Part shown: positions 29,894-39,229 of the stretch, one piece after another
How the letters are laid out: each line of letters begins with the position of its first letter
Numbering within the stretch: the first letter of the stretch is position 1
Assembly (NCBI GenBank): GCA_020796225.1
Contig: CM036753.1
Location: 83,495,941 to 83,559,940 of the forward strand
From: Arion vulgaris
Taxonomy: Eukaryota > Mollusca > Gastropoda > Stylommatophora > Arionidae
Reading direction: 5' to 3'
Length of the DNA: 64,000 nucleotides
Notes under the pieces: model-generated
Database searches by the model: none
Told to the model about the DNA's origin: nothing
The model's input: only the letters and a program-made list of their open reading frames with translations
Translations under genes and position numbers: made by a program

Positions 29894-30560
29894 AAGATTC
29901 CAAAAGAAGTGAAAACACTGGAAGCGAAACAAATTAAAACAAATCAATGTTTAAGATATTTGTTCAAGACTAAACAGATCAAGACAGATAAATATTTGTG
30001 AAAACACTGAAGACAAAACAATGCAAAGTTAAAGACTGTACAATCAATGATATGCTTACGTATGTAAACCTATTAGAGGGAACGCGTGCCAAATAAATAC
30101 TTTTCAACGAAGACCAACGTTTAGTGACATTATTATAACTATTGCTAAACTCAATGTGTTGTGTGTTATACGTTGTACAGAATAGTTTATGCAATTGTAT
30201 TCAAAACGTCAGCTATTATTAAAATATGAGACTATAAAATGCATTTTCTACGGGGGCGTTAATTCTTATGTTTAATGTTTGATGGCCTAAACGCTCTGAT
30301 ATATAACCAAAAAACAACACGTTTTTAGGTTGAAAGAATCCTCGGCTTTAAAAGGCTTTAATCACTCACATAAGAAACACATAAACAAACAAACATGGGA
30401 CTATGTCTACAAAAAACTGACTTTGAATTCAAATATACAAACAGTAACACATATTTAGTAAATATATTAGAGATGAACTTGAAGACAATAGAAACAGAGC
30501 AAACTAAGAAGTCGTAGTAACACAAATGCAAAATTACCATCTGTAAAGATGAAAAAGAAC

Positions 30561-30578
<18 letters not shown>
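29894..30578. other. Decayed edge of the repeat field, then non-coding
   Basis: To about 30010 scattered GTGAAAACACTGAAG and AAACAAATCAATG motifs suggest worn relatives of the adjacent array. The rest is AT-rich without recognised genes. Confidence 0.4.

Positions 30579-30622
<44 letters not shown>
30579..30622 (+). repeat. (GT)n microsatellite
   Basis: About 44 bp of pure GT after an AT run. Confidence 0.95.
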
Positions 30623-30626
<4 letters not shown>

Positions 30627-30627
30627 T

Positions 30628-30722
30628 GAATGAAAACCGTGGCATATCCTTTACAGTACGACGCAATCAACTACAATAAACAAGTCGTAGATTTTTCTAG
30701 GCACCACTTATACGTCCAGTAG
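30628..30722 (-). mobile_element. SINE S4, 3' fragment
   Basis: Reverse complement of the S4 3' half at 6630-6725: AAAACCGTGGCATATCC and TAGGCACCACTTATACGTC. The tRNA head is absent. Confidence 0.75.
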
Positions 30723-30802
30723 TTTGCCATTTATTTATGATATATACGTATTATTATAATTATAAAATAAATATCTTTATTATTATAGCACGTATTTAAT
30801 AA

Positions 30803-30885
30803 TATATGACGAGAGTAAATATATGACGAGAAAATAAATATATGACGAGAGTAAATATATGACGAGAGTAAATATATGACTAGAA
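30803..30885 (+). repeat. Short tandem repeat, 17-bp unit x5
   Basis: Unit ATATGACGAGAGTAAAT with minor changes. Confidence 0.9.
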
Positions 30886-30924
30886 TACAATACGTGACGC
30901 ATGACTGTGAGATTAATGCGATCC

Positions 30925-31375
30925 TTTTATATTCGGAGGAAGAGAAATACTGGAACTACAATATGCTGACAATACAGTGTTACTGTCAACATCATAAAAA
31001 GGTGTATTGATAAATTATTAAAGGAAGTGAAAGATAAAAGCGAAAAACAAAATCTATATCTCAATGTGAAAAAACATAAAAATAATGACAACAGATAAAA
31101 CGAACATGACAAATGATATTTTTATCAACGGAGAGATAGTAGAAAATGTGAACAGTTTTGAATATCTTGGTTCACTGCTAACAACAGATGGATATAGAAT
31201 GAAGGAAATTAAAAGAAGAACAAACGTGGCTTTACAAAAATTAAACAACTAAAAACAGTATGGAACGGAACTGATAAGAAAATAAAGATCAGAATACTAA
31301 GAGCATGCATATTCCCAGTGGCAACGTATGGGTGTGAAGCATGGACATTTAATAAAGCAGTGGAAAACATATATT
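30925..31375 (+). pseudogene. LINE E RT segment (plus copy, part 1)
   Basis: Encodes LQYADNTVLLSTS at about 30955-31000, the YADD polymerase box with the second Asp changed to Asn, then NSFEYLGSLLTTDGYRMKEI (31150-31205) and ATYGCEAWTFNKAVE (31323-31362). The order RT box, YLGS, YGCEAWT is standard for non-LTR polyproteins. It is homologous to the minus copy at 3772-4575 and is interrupted at about 31376 by an S3b element. Confidence 0.78.
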
Positions 31376-31641
31376 TACTTTTCTTCTTCTTCTACTTTGC
31401 GTTTGTTCTTTACGACCAATTTTAATCACTCTTTGTGATATGTTTGATCTTTGCCAAGAACGTGTATACGTTGCACATTGGTTTAGCAGGCCCCTAAACG
31501 CATAGACTTCTACACGTTCAGGACACATGCATCCGATTTCAACCAAACCTCCTTAGTCGCTTCTTACGACATGCGTGGCAGGTAACAATGGTTCTATTCT
31601 TTACACCCCAAATTTAGGCCCCAGTAACCACTCGGGCAATA
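31376..31641 (-). mobile_element. SINE-like S3b inserted in LINE E
   Basis: Begins with a CTTCTTCTTCT (GAA-type tail on the minus strand), then TTTACGACCAATTTTAATCA, CTTTGCCAAGAACGTGTATA, TTCTTACGACATGCGTGGCA and TAACCACTCGGGC. It parallels the architecture of S3 (tail, ACCACTC-type block, CTTACGACATG block, GGCCCC block) with diverged sequence. A second S3b copy is at 37575-37765. LINE E resumes directly at ATATGTGCTTTTGAATAT. Confidence 0.7.
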
Positions 31642-31975
31642 TGTGCTTTTGAATATAAGTGTTACAGAAGAAATAGATCTATCCAGAAAAAACTAAAAAT
31701 CAAAGAAAACTGGCTGATGCTACCAATAAGAGAAAACTTAAATATTTTGGACATATCAAAAGACATGAAGGGCTGGAGAAGGACATCATGGAAGGAGGCA
31801 TACCGGCAAAGAGAAGAAGAGGAAGACCACGGAGAAGATGGATTCAGGATGTAACTGATGAACATGGCGGCTGCAGAGGCGGGACATCTGGCCTATGAGA
31901 GAGAGAAATTCCGGAGGACTGTTGTGGCAAAGTTCTGCTCAGGACAAGTTATTTGATGATGATGATTAGAACATA
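31642..31975 (+). pseudogene. LINE E C-terminus and GAT tail (plus copy, part 2)
   Basis: Continues with the codons for RKLKYFGHIKRHEG and MEGGIPAKRRRGRPRRRWI, then the 3' end GGCAAAGTTCTGCTCAGGAC followed by TTTGATGATGATGAT. The GAT repeat is the characteristic 3' tail of this family. Confidence 0.78.
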
Positions 31976-31984
31976 TCAGATTTT

Positions 31985-32460
31985 AAATACAGGAGGTGTA
32001 GAAACGATAATAATAGTCGTCTATCGCAAGCGATGATCACAACAGCCTCAGATGTATGCTGCTGCACCTCTCTGGTATGTGCGAAAGTGGCTGTAGAGTC
32101 CAATCCTAGAATACAATCCCCTACCACAGATGAGGCATACATGATCAAGGTTAGACATGTGGGTGCTGTGTGTTCTGTTTTAGCGCAGCTCATTTTCTAT
32201 GTGCCTCAACGGCTCGACGATTCTCATCTATGCGGGTTCCTCTTGTGTTGTTACAGCGCCACATTTGCCGATCTTGCACAAGGGACTCCAGCACGTGGTG
32301 TCTATATCGAAGCATTTCAGAGTGTCTTTAAAGTGTTTTTTCTGTCCACCAGCTGAACGTCTGCCCTCTTTCAAGCTCGCCATACATCAACTGTTTTGGG
32401 ATGCGTTTATCAGGCATCCGAGCAACGTGACCGGCCCATCTGACTTGGAGGATCAATAAC
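31985..32460 (-). pseudogene. LINE D C-terminal region with finger end (minus copy)
   Basis: Reverse complement encodes, near 32050-32130, a C-terminal C2H2-like CLICGRG...SRIGLYSHFRTY; the last His is replaced by Tyr. Upstream blocks correspond to LAQDRQMWRCNN and the QLMYGELE region of the copy at 59728. Positions 32330-32450 hold the KRIPKQLMYGELE coding strand. The element is truncated 5' and decayed. Confidence 0.75.
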
Positions 32461-32565
32461 AAAGTCAATATGAGCGCTTGTTAGATCAACGAACATTAAT
32501 AATATTGCTAAAACAATAAGCAAAGAAATGTTCCTCTAAGTCAGAGGTTAAGTATTAAATTGAAA

Positions 32566-32724
32566 CAGTAGCGGTTCGTCATTAAGGGCCAGTGGGACCG
32601 GACCCCACCAAAATTAAAGTGTAACGTGTATTTATTATTAAATAAATTAAAATATAACATTACCCAAAACTATGATTATTCGGAAAATGTGTGTCTGAAT
32701 ACAAAAAGAAACAAACCGCCACTG
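32566..32724. mobile_element. hAT-like MITE, family T1 (copy 2)
   Basis: A 159-bp element with ends CAGTAGCGGTTCGTC and ACCGCCACTG, flanked by a perfect 8-bp duplication AATTGAAA (32558-32565 and 32725-32732). Internal sequence matches copy 1 (GTGTAACGTGTATTTATTAT). Confidence 0.92.
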
Positions 32725-32732
32725 AATTGAAA

Positions 32733-33731
32733 TACATGTAATAATTAATTAAATGAAAGTCAAATATCGATATACAATAAAAGTGTAAAGATTTAACTTG
32801 ATCTCAAAAATAAGAATCTAGTCGACTTGATTCATAAATCTTAGTTGTTTCTTTAACAAATAAACATGAATTATTGACAAATGAATAAAATTGTACTTGC
32901 ATAAATGTTCTTGTTGACACAAGAACTAATAAACTATTAAACCACCAAAACTTGCACCATATAAAAGTAACACACGAAGTAAGTACACATGAGAATATCC
33001 CGTATATATGAACAGAACAAGGGAAGTCCATTCTGTTTGTTCGGCAATCGTTTCTAACTGTCGACTGAATCAGAGCACAAACAAATTGCTCGACTCAACC
33101 AAATAAATGAACATTAACATTAACAGGAATGCTCCAAGTAACATTTTATTCACATTTCCTAAAATAGTCACTCGTGAGAGCCCAGAATCGCTACCACACA
33201 TTGACACATCTGGGGAACACAGAAGCTGTCGTTGTATCGTGTCTCCTCCGTGTGTCAACATTCCTGACACAGGTATTGTTAATGTCACGGCTAATGCAGA
33301 GCACAACAGGTACAACTTACATTTGATCGAATTATGAGAGTGGCGTGCAATTGAAATTCATACAGACGATCCTGTAGTTGAACTTCGTTTTTGTTTAATA
33401 CAGCAGAAAATGGTTGAGGTTTTAATGTACACAAACTACGTAAGGGGAAATGAAGGTGTGGTATCTGTGGCGTGGAGGCAATATTATCGCCTCTCGTTTT
33501 AAAGGTACTCAGATCGTTACCGTGTGGATCAGTCGGGATATTTCTCCAGAGATTAATGATCTCAATTTAAGTTCCTAGTCATATCGTAGATGATGATAAA
33601 ACGTAGGTCCAGCGTTGACGTTAATGTCGGAACTCTTGGCAGGAGCAAATACGTAAGCGTATGCAGGAAAGCTGCTGTCCAAGTAAAATTCGGTAAAGGA
33701 TTGAAATAAGAATTCTTGCAGAAACTTTCTC
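32733..33731. other. Low-copy interval with ambiguous short frames on both strands
   Basis: About 1 kb without recognised repeats. The plus frame 33107-33337 (starts MNININRNAPSNILFTFP, contains CRCIVSPPCVNIPDTG) and a minus frame ending in a hydrophobic MLLGAFLLMLMFIYLV (33070-33315) overlap the same bases, and another minus frame runs into a donor-like GTAAGT at 33315-33320. None carries a domain I can name, and open frames of this size are expected by chance, so I do not call a gene. This is a reasonable place to look for an exon. Confidence 0.3.
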
Positions 33732-34957
33732 GATCTTCAAAATTACGTCGGAGACACTCGTCAGTGATGTAGAGTTCTTGAACTGATGCTGAGATCTTCA
33801 AAATTACGTCGGAGACACTCGTCAGTGATGTAGAGTTCTTGAACTGATGCTGAGATCTTCAAAATTACGTCGGAGACACTCGTCAGTGATGTAGAGTTCT
33901 TACACTGATGCTGAGATCTTCAAAATTACGTCGGAGACACTCGTCAGTGATGTAGAGTTCTTACACTGATGCTGAGATCTTCAAAATTACGTCGGAGACA
34001 CTCGTCAGTGATGTAGAGTTATTACACTGATGCTGAGATCTTCAAAATTACGTCGGAGACACTCGTCAGTGATGTAGAGTTCTTGAACTGATGCTGAGAT
34101 CTTCAAAATTACGTCGGAGACACTCGTCAGTGATGTAGAGTTCTTACACTGATGCTGAGATCTTCAAAATTACGTCGGAGACACTCGTCAGTGATGTAGA
34201 GTTCTTACACTGATGCTGAGATCTTCAAAATTACGTCGGAGACACTCGTCAGTGATGTAGAGTTATTACACTGATGCTGAGATCTTCAAAATTACGTCGG
34301 AGACACTCGTCAGTGATGTAGAGTTCTTGAACTGATGCTGAGATCTTCAAAATTACGTCGGAGACACTCGTCAGTGATGTAGAGTTCTTACACTGATGCT
34401 GAGATCTTCAAAATTACGTCGGAGACACTCGTCAGTGATGTAGAGTTATTACACTGATGCTGAGATCTTCAAAATTACGTCGAGACACTTTGTCAGGATT
34501 TTAGAGTTCTGAACTGATGCTGAGATCTTCAAAATTACGTCGGAGACACTCGTCAGTGATGTAGAGTTCTTACACTGATGCTGAGATCTTCAAAATTACG
34601 TTGGAGACACTCGTCAGTGATGTAGAGTTCTTGAACTGATGCTGAGATCTTCAAAATTACGTCGGAGACACTCGTCAGTGATGTAGAGTTCTTACACTGA
34701 TGCTGAGATCTTCAAAATTACGTCGGAGACACTCGTCAGTGATGTAGAGTTATTACACTGATGCTGAGATCTTCAAAATTACGTCGGAGACACTCGTCAG
34801 TGATGTAGAGTTCTTGAACTGATGCTGAGATCTTCAAAATTACGTCGGAGACACTCGTCAGTGATGTAGAGTTCTTACACTGATGCTGAGATCTTCAAAA
34901 TTACGTCGGAGACACTCGTCAGTGATGTAGAGTTATTACACTGATGCTGAGATCTTC
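33732..34957 (+). repeat. Satellite, 61-bp unit x20, with higher-order pattern
   Basis: Unit GATCTTCAAAATTACGTCGG, AGACACTCGTCAGTGATGTA, GAGTTCTTGAACTGATGCTGA. Three unit variants differ at the end of the unit: A (TCTTGAACT), B (TCTTACACT), C (TATTACACT). Their order is A A B B C A B B C A B C A B A B C A B C, i.e. ABBC and ABC multimers. Confidence 0.95.
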
Positions 34958-34974
34958 CTGTGTAAGAAAGAGAT

Positions 34975-35265
34975 AGGAACAGACATAGTTCTTGGAACGC
35001 TTCATATCGAACACTTGTTATCTACTCTGTGTGATTTGTATGTGATCTGAACCTAAGAGCGATTGTACGTTGTGCCAGTTATGCGCCTACAAGTAGGTCA
35101 GCACATCCAATTTCTACGATGCTTTTTATTTACTAGAGTAGCTTCCCTAGGTCCTACATCAGCCGCCTCTTACAACATGTCTTGTAGGTCGTAGTGGTAC
35201 TATTCTTTGCTTGCCTAGCTGGCCCCGGTACCATACGAGCGGTGAAAGGGTTAAATGAATGTACG
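34975..35265 (-). mobile_element. SINE-like S3 (minus copy)
   Basis: CATATCGAACACTTGTTATC, GCGCCTACAAGTAGGTCAGC, GCCTCTTACAACATGTCTTG and GGCCCCGGTACCATACGAGC follow the S3 order in reverse complement. Apparently full length, uninterrupted. Confidence 0.8.
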
Positions 35266-35870
35266 TGCGTCAGAAGTAAATTATTGAGGTCATTATTATT
35301 TTTTCAAGAAGAAACAAAAAAGTCTAAATTAAGATAATATAGGATATGTAGACATAATATAGTTTTAATACTATAATTAACTGGCAAATAATGCAAATCT
35401 ATATTGTTAATCATTTATCACCAACGCTAACTTTAGTACATGCTAATTTTAGTTGGGTTTTGTATGAGTTCGAGATTTAGTTGAGCTTCAGAATACACTA
35501 GTCAGTGATATAGCAAATAAGGAAACTGCCGCGACGACTTTCACTTTCTGTATAACTATTGTTAAGTGCACTCCCAGTCTGTATATTATCAAACCAAATT
35601 AACGAGCGCAATGGAATTAATTATTGTAATGGTTTCCTTCTTATGTTCTGTTCCCCGTTTCACTTACCCACTGCCGTACTGTGTGACACAAGCCTGTTAT
35701 TTATCGCATCATTGTTTAGGCAGGAAATTTTAGGATAAGGTCTGGCTTGGATAGTCCCTGGCAGGGAACTTTCAGCGTTAGGAAAAAAATAACAAGAGAA
35801 ACTTATTGTAGTCACCACATACTGAATTACTCCAGTTTATCCCAATTAAGTATATCCTACTGTTGAGAAT
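35266..35870. other. Low-copy interval
   Basis: About 600 bases of low-copy sequence, AT-rich on the left. It contains the small secreted-type ORF at 35611-35733, listed separately; otherwise nothing recognised. Confidence 0.35.
35611..35733 (+). CDS. Small secreted-peptide-like ORF (putative)
   Basis: A 40-codon plus frame starting MELIIVMVSFLCSVPRFTYP, a plausible signal peptide, followed by a short Cys-containing segment (three Cys within about 15 residues) and CLGRKF before TAG at 35731. Gly-Arg-Lys could be a dibasic/amidation site of a peptide precursor, but the frame is short, has no family match that I recognise and no splice support. It could equally be chance. Confidence 0.18.
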   Translation: MELIIVMVSFLCSVPRFTYPLPYCVTQACYLSHHCLGRKF

Positions 35871-35878
35871 AATTAGTT

Positions 35879-36212
35879 CAGGGGCGGCTCGTCATTAAGG
35901 GTTAGTGGGGCCAGGCTCCACCAAACATTTTGAATAAACGTGTACTTATTAATTTTAGAAATTATTAATTCATATTTATTATTATTTAATAGCCAACTCT
36001 CTTTAGTATCAAGCTGTTGCAGAACAGAAGCATTTGTTCTTGATTTTATATTATTTAATAGCCAACTATCTTTAGTATCAAGCTGTTGCAGAACAGAAGC
36101 ATTTGTTCTTTTCCTGAAAGGGTAATAACTTCCCGGATTAGACAAATAATAGTAAATACTCCAAAAACTTTTGCCGGGCCTCACTAAGAAAAATGACCAT
36201 GAGCCGCCACTG
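35879..36212. mobile_element. hAT-like MITE, family T1 (copy 3, internally duplicated)
   Basis: Ends CAGGGGCGGCTCGTC and CATGAGCCGCCACTG, perfect 8-bp duplication AATTAGTT (35871-35878 and 36213-36220). It is longer than copies 1 and 2 (334 bp), and part of the extra length is a tandem duplication of a ~57-bp segment containing TAGTATCAAGCTGTTGCAGA (at 36006 and 36073). Confidence 0.92.
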
Positions 36213-36234
36213 AATTAGTTGATATACAAACAAT

Positions 36235-36760
36235 AAGTCTTTCAGTTCACACTGGAGCACAGGTCTACAACAAAAATTCCCCATTTGTTTCTATCATCCC
36301 TATCCTTTATAAGTCTTTACATGACTTCTCAATCACGTCAACATGACTTCTCAATCACGTCAACGTGACTTCTCAATCACGTCAACATGACTTCTCAATC
36401 ACGTCAACATGACTTCTCAATCACGTCAACATGACTTCTCAATCACGTCAACGTGACTTCTCAATCACGTCAACATGACTTATCAATCACGTCAACATCG
36501 ATTCCCAATTCTTATTCTCCACGAATATTTTATATTCCTCGATTTCTCTTTCCCTTTTTTGGTTCCAGAACACAACTTTTTTAATAGCTATATTCTTTGT
36601 TACTATTTTTACTGTATGCCCATCCAAAGACATTGTATTTTCTTAAGCTACTTTTTCTCTAGTGTTTGTTTTGTTCTCTCCGTGAGCTTTTTTTATTTAT
36701 ACAGATGTCACATTATTTATGCCCTTCTTTACTGCTCAGTCACCCATGTATAAAAAACGA
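36235..36760 (-). pseudogene. LINE F, degenerate copy with internal 22-bp array
   Basis: TCACACTGGAGCACAGGTCT, TTTGTTCTCTCCGTGAGC and the flanking blocks align with LINE F at 17862-18150. All coding frames are lost. Positions 36319-36494 are replaced by a tandem array lying where the LINE encodes its WKELKG region. Confidence 0.55.
36319..36494 (+). repeat. Tandem repeat, 22-bp unit x8, inside LINE F
   Basis: Unit ACATGACTTCTCAATCACGT plus CA, with an ACGTGACT variant in two units. LINE F sequence continues on both sides. Confidence 0.92.
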
Positions 36761-36770
36761 CATCATTTTT

Positions 36771-37022
36771 AGATGAGACCCGCGATAATGCAGTAGTTAG
36801 TGCACTTGCTTAATAGACGCCTAGTTCTAGGATAATTTCCCCAGTTGGTGTGGAATTGTTTCTGACTGTGAAGTTTTTCATATGAACGCAGCCTCACTTG
36901 GGTACCAGTGAAATACTCTAAAGTAAAGGTAGCCAAAGTGATGTTGACCACGCTACCCATCTTGTGCCGTTAATAAATAAATACAAGCAACATCGTATTC
37001 TCGAATATACCACATGATATGA
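36771..37022 (+). mobile_element. SINE S5 (copy 2, decayed)
   Basis: TAATGCAGTAGTTAGTGCAC (A-box region), GTTGGTGTGGAATTGT, TCACTTGGGTACCAG and AGTAAAGGTAGCCAAAGTGA follow the S5 order; the B box is eroded. About 250 bp. Confidence 0.7.
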
Positions 37023-37053
37023 TAACAAATCTTCTTCTTTCAACGTTTTCAGA

Positions 37054-37366
37054 CATCGATTTGTATGCTTTTAAAGTAGTTAGTGGTCAACTGGAGTCCA
37101 TGTACATCTCCATATAGCTTGTCTTGGACTGACATCGATTTGTATACTTTTAAAGTAGTTAGTGGTCAACCGGAGTCCATATACATCTCCATATAGCTTG
37201 TCTTGGACTGATATCGATTTGTATACTTTTAAAGTAGTTAGTGTCAACCGAGTCCATGTACATCTCCGTATAGCTTTTCTTGGACTGATATCGATTTGTA
37301 TACTTTTAAAGTAGTTAGTGGTCAACCGGAGTCCATGTACATCTCCATATAGCTTGTCTTGGACTT
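37054..37366 (-). repeat. Tandem repeat, ~80-bp unit x4, from an RNase H LINE
   Basis: Unit CATCGATTTGTATACTTTTA, AAGTAGTTAGTGGTCAACCG, GAGTCCATGTACATCTCCAT, ATAGCTTGTCTTGGACTGAT. On the minus strand it encodes VQDKLYGDVHGLRLTTNYF, which continues in frame-like order from the Cys knuckle of the LINE fragment immediately to the right. The array is thus an amplified C-terminal coding segment of that LINE. Confidence 0.88.
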
Positions 37367-37520
37367 ATATGGGGGTTGGCCATGTGTTTTCTCTCTGTTC
37401 ACTGTATGTTGGACATTCTTGCAGTATGTGTGTATCTGTCATCTTGCTGGTGCCGCATGTGCACATGTCAGAAGGGCCTATTTTGTATTTGTTAAATAGA
37501 TGGTACCTCAGCCTATAATA
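37367..37520 (-). pseudogene. LINE H-like C-terminal Cys/His knuckle
   Basis: The minus strand encodes RYHLFNKYKIG, then CTCGTSKMTDTHILQEC (C-x-C-x8-H-x4-C), then CPTYSEQRENTWPTP. This is the knuckle that follows RNase H in I/Jockey-type LINEs; compare CQCQQAQEHVLQDC at 10.73 kb. The remainder of the element has been lost on the right, while the left edge dissolves into the 80-bp array. Confidence 0.75.
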
Positions 37521-37574
37521 ATAAATGATATACTTTACATCGTCTTGGTAATCTTTGTTACTATTGTTAATTTA

Positions 37575-37765
37575 GTTCGTAAGTTGTTGTTTGTTTGTTT
37601 GTGAACGTTCTTTACGACCAATTTGGTCATTTTTTATTGTGATGTATAATTGATCTTTGCCAAGAACGACTATACGTTGTACCTCGGTTCTTAGGCCACT
37701 GTATGTATGTGTATGGTATCCTACACGTGTAGAGCAGAGCATGCTAAATGTGGGCATACGGAAAA
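37575..37765 (-). mobile_element. SINE-like S3b (copy 2, partial)
   Basis: TTTACGACCAATTTGGTCAT, TGATCTTTGCCAAGAACG and ACGTTGTACCTCGGTT match S3b at 31400-31470; the tail is GTTTGTTTGTTTG rather than CTT-rich. The 5' half is missing. Confidence 0.6.
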
Positions 37766-39100
37766 TGTTTTGAGTCTGTCTCGCTGACAGTCTGCCCCCT
37801 CCTCCCTCACTGTTCCTTCCTTCGTGTATTAGTTTCTCTTTATCATTTTTCGCCGTATATTTGGGCTTTATGATCTTCGACTAAGAGTATGTCTACACTA
37901 TGCGCCCTTTCTGACTACGTGAGGTCGTTCTGGATTTGGAACATTCTCAGCCATTATGAACAAATGGGCTTGTCACACGAATTATCAATTTTCGGCTGTT
38001 GAATTGGGCTTTATTTGATCTGAGCAATGGTGTGTGAACGTCATCTTACAAGTGTAGAACAATTGCATTCGAAAAGTGTCGACCTTTACCAATGCTTGGG
38101 ATTGCACAATTAGTCCAACGTTTACATTTTCAGTCTTGCTTTTCTAGTCACAGTGAGGTTGTTCCGGATTAGGAACATTCTCAGCCGTTTAAATAAGTGT
38201 TGACACTTGGCAATTTGCTATTTTTCTCCGCTTTCTCCTTTACCTCGGAAGACACTAGACTGGGCTCCACACACATAATCGAGAGGCCCGTTGCAGAGGG
38301 CGCTAACAACGCAACTTTAATTTTTGTGTTCGCCAACATCAACCATCCCAGTTCTTCCTAGACGACAGTTCTTCACAGCATAAGAGCACAACCGTACATA
38401 TTTCGCTCGTGCAAACAGTACCGTGCTTGGTTGTTTCAGGGATGGAAGTTTCGTTAAGCACAAGAACGCAACTTTAGGTTTTGTGCTCGGAAAACCTTAT
38501 CAAGTCAATTCATCTGCGTTTGGCCTTCGATACGAAGTTTACTGCAACCTTTCCTTGTGTCGTCACGACACGTTACACCGGTTCCGACGGTTCTTGTCGA
38601 GAGCTGGCAGTTATGGTGCCACCATTGACTCAGGGAGACGTGAATATATGCCTACAGACGACTCGTACCTTGTTAATTCTCACGATTCTTTTGCATTTAT
38701 GCAACTTTTTCTACAGACCAGGAGAGACGTGCAGAAGCATTCACTCTGGGATTCTGCTCGTCTGTGTTGTTAGTAGATCTCATAAAACGTACCTGCGCTT
38801 GCCCTACTACGTATACCAGAGTATCTCTCCTTTGATCCCCACCCACTTAACCAGACAAGAGCCTTTGTCTGTTTCCAGGGTCACCCACGGAGTGTGGTAG
38901 GGTCTTGATCAGTGCCAGCTCACTGACCCTGGTACCACGTTTTCCCTGTGAGTGCGCCTGTGACTCTAGTTGGTCAGTTAATTATCTTATTTATGATGTG
39001 TATAAATTCTGTCCTATACGTTATCTCTGATTGTTTTTTCCTTAGAATTTAAACAACTTAAAACAATAAAATGCAGCATTGGATGTTAATATACGATTTA
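37766..39100 (+). other. Low-copy interval, possible transcription unit
   Basis: About 1.3 kb without known repeats. AGGAACATTCTCAGCCGTTT-like text occurs twice (37935, 38180) and AACGCAACTTTA twice (38312, 38466), so an old internal duplication is present. A 116-codon plus frame (38423-38773, starts MLGCFRDGSFVKHKN) and a second overlapping one (38481-38900) are open, without a recognisable domain. An AATAAA at 39065-39070 could end a transcript. It may be a gene fragment or an unrecognised element such as an LTR. Confidence 0.3.
39065..39070 (+). promoter_or_regulatory. Possible polyadenylation signal
   Basis: AATAAA following the open frames at 38.4-38.9 kb. Position is suggestive; AT-rich context makes chance likely. 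Confidence 0.2.
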
Positions 39101-39229
39101 CGTTATTTCCTTGTTTACAAAACAAGTTGTTTCCAATTGATAATTACATTTTTCCCATGTTTTTATCTTTTGCAAAATTAGTTGTGTTAAAATATGTATT
39201 ATTTGATGCTGATGCTCGTCTATAACGGG

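Noticed and set aside
33070..33520. Candidate exons with a membrane segment or a GTAAGT donor on the minus strand
   Set aside because: Overlapping frames on both strands are open, no domain is recognisable, and frames of 60-75 codons are expected by chance in 64 kb.
33562..33801. 79-codon minus frame reaching into the first 61-bp unit
   Set aside because: The start lies within the satellite and the non-repeat part has no recognisable domain or clear splice sites.
33732..34957. Hammerhead ribozyme in the 61-bp satellite (CTGATGC motif)
   Set aside because: The core lacks CUGAUGA and no GAAAC lies at the required distance.
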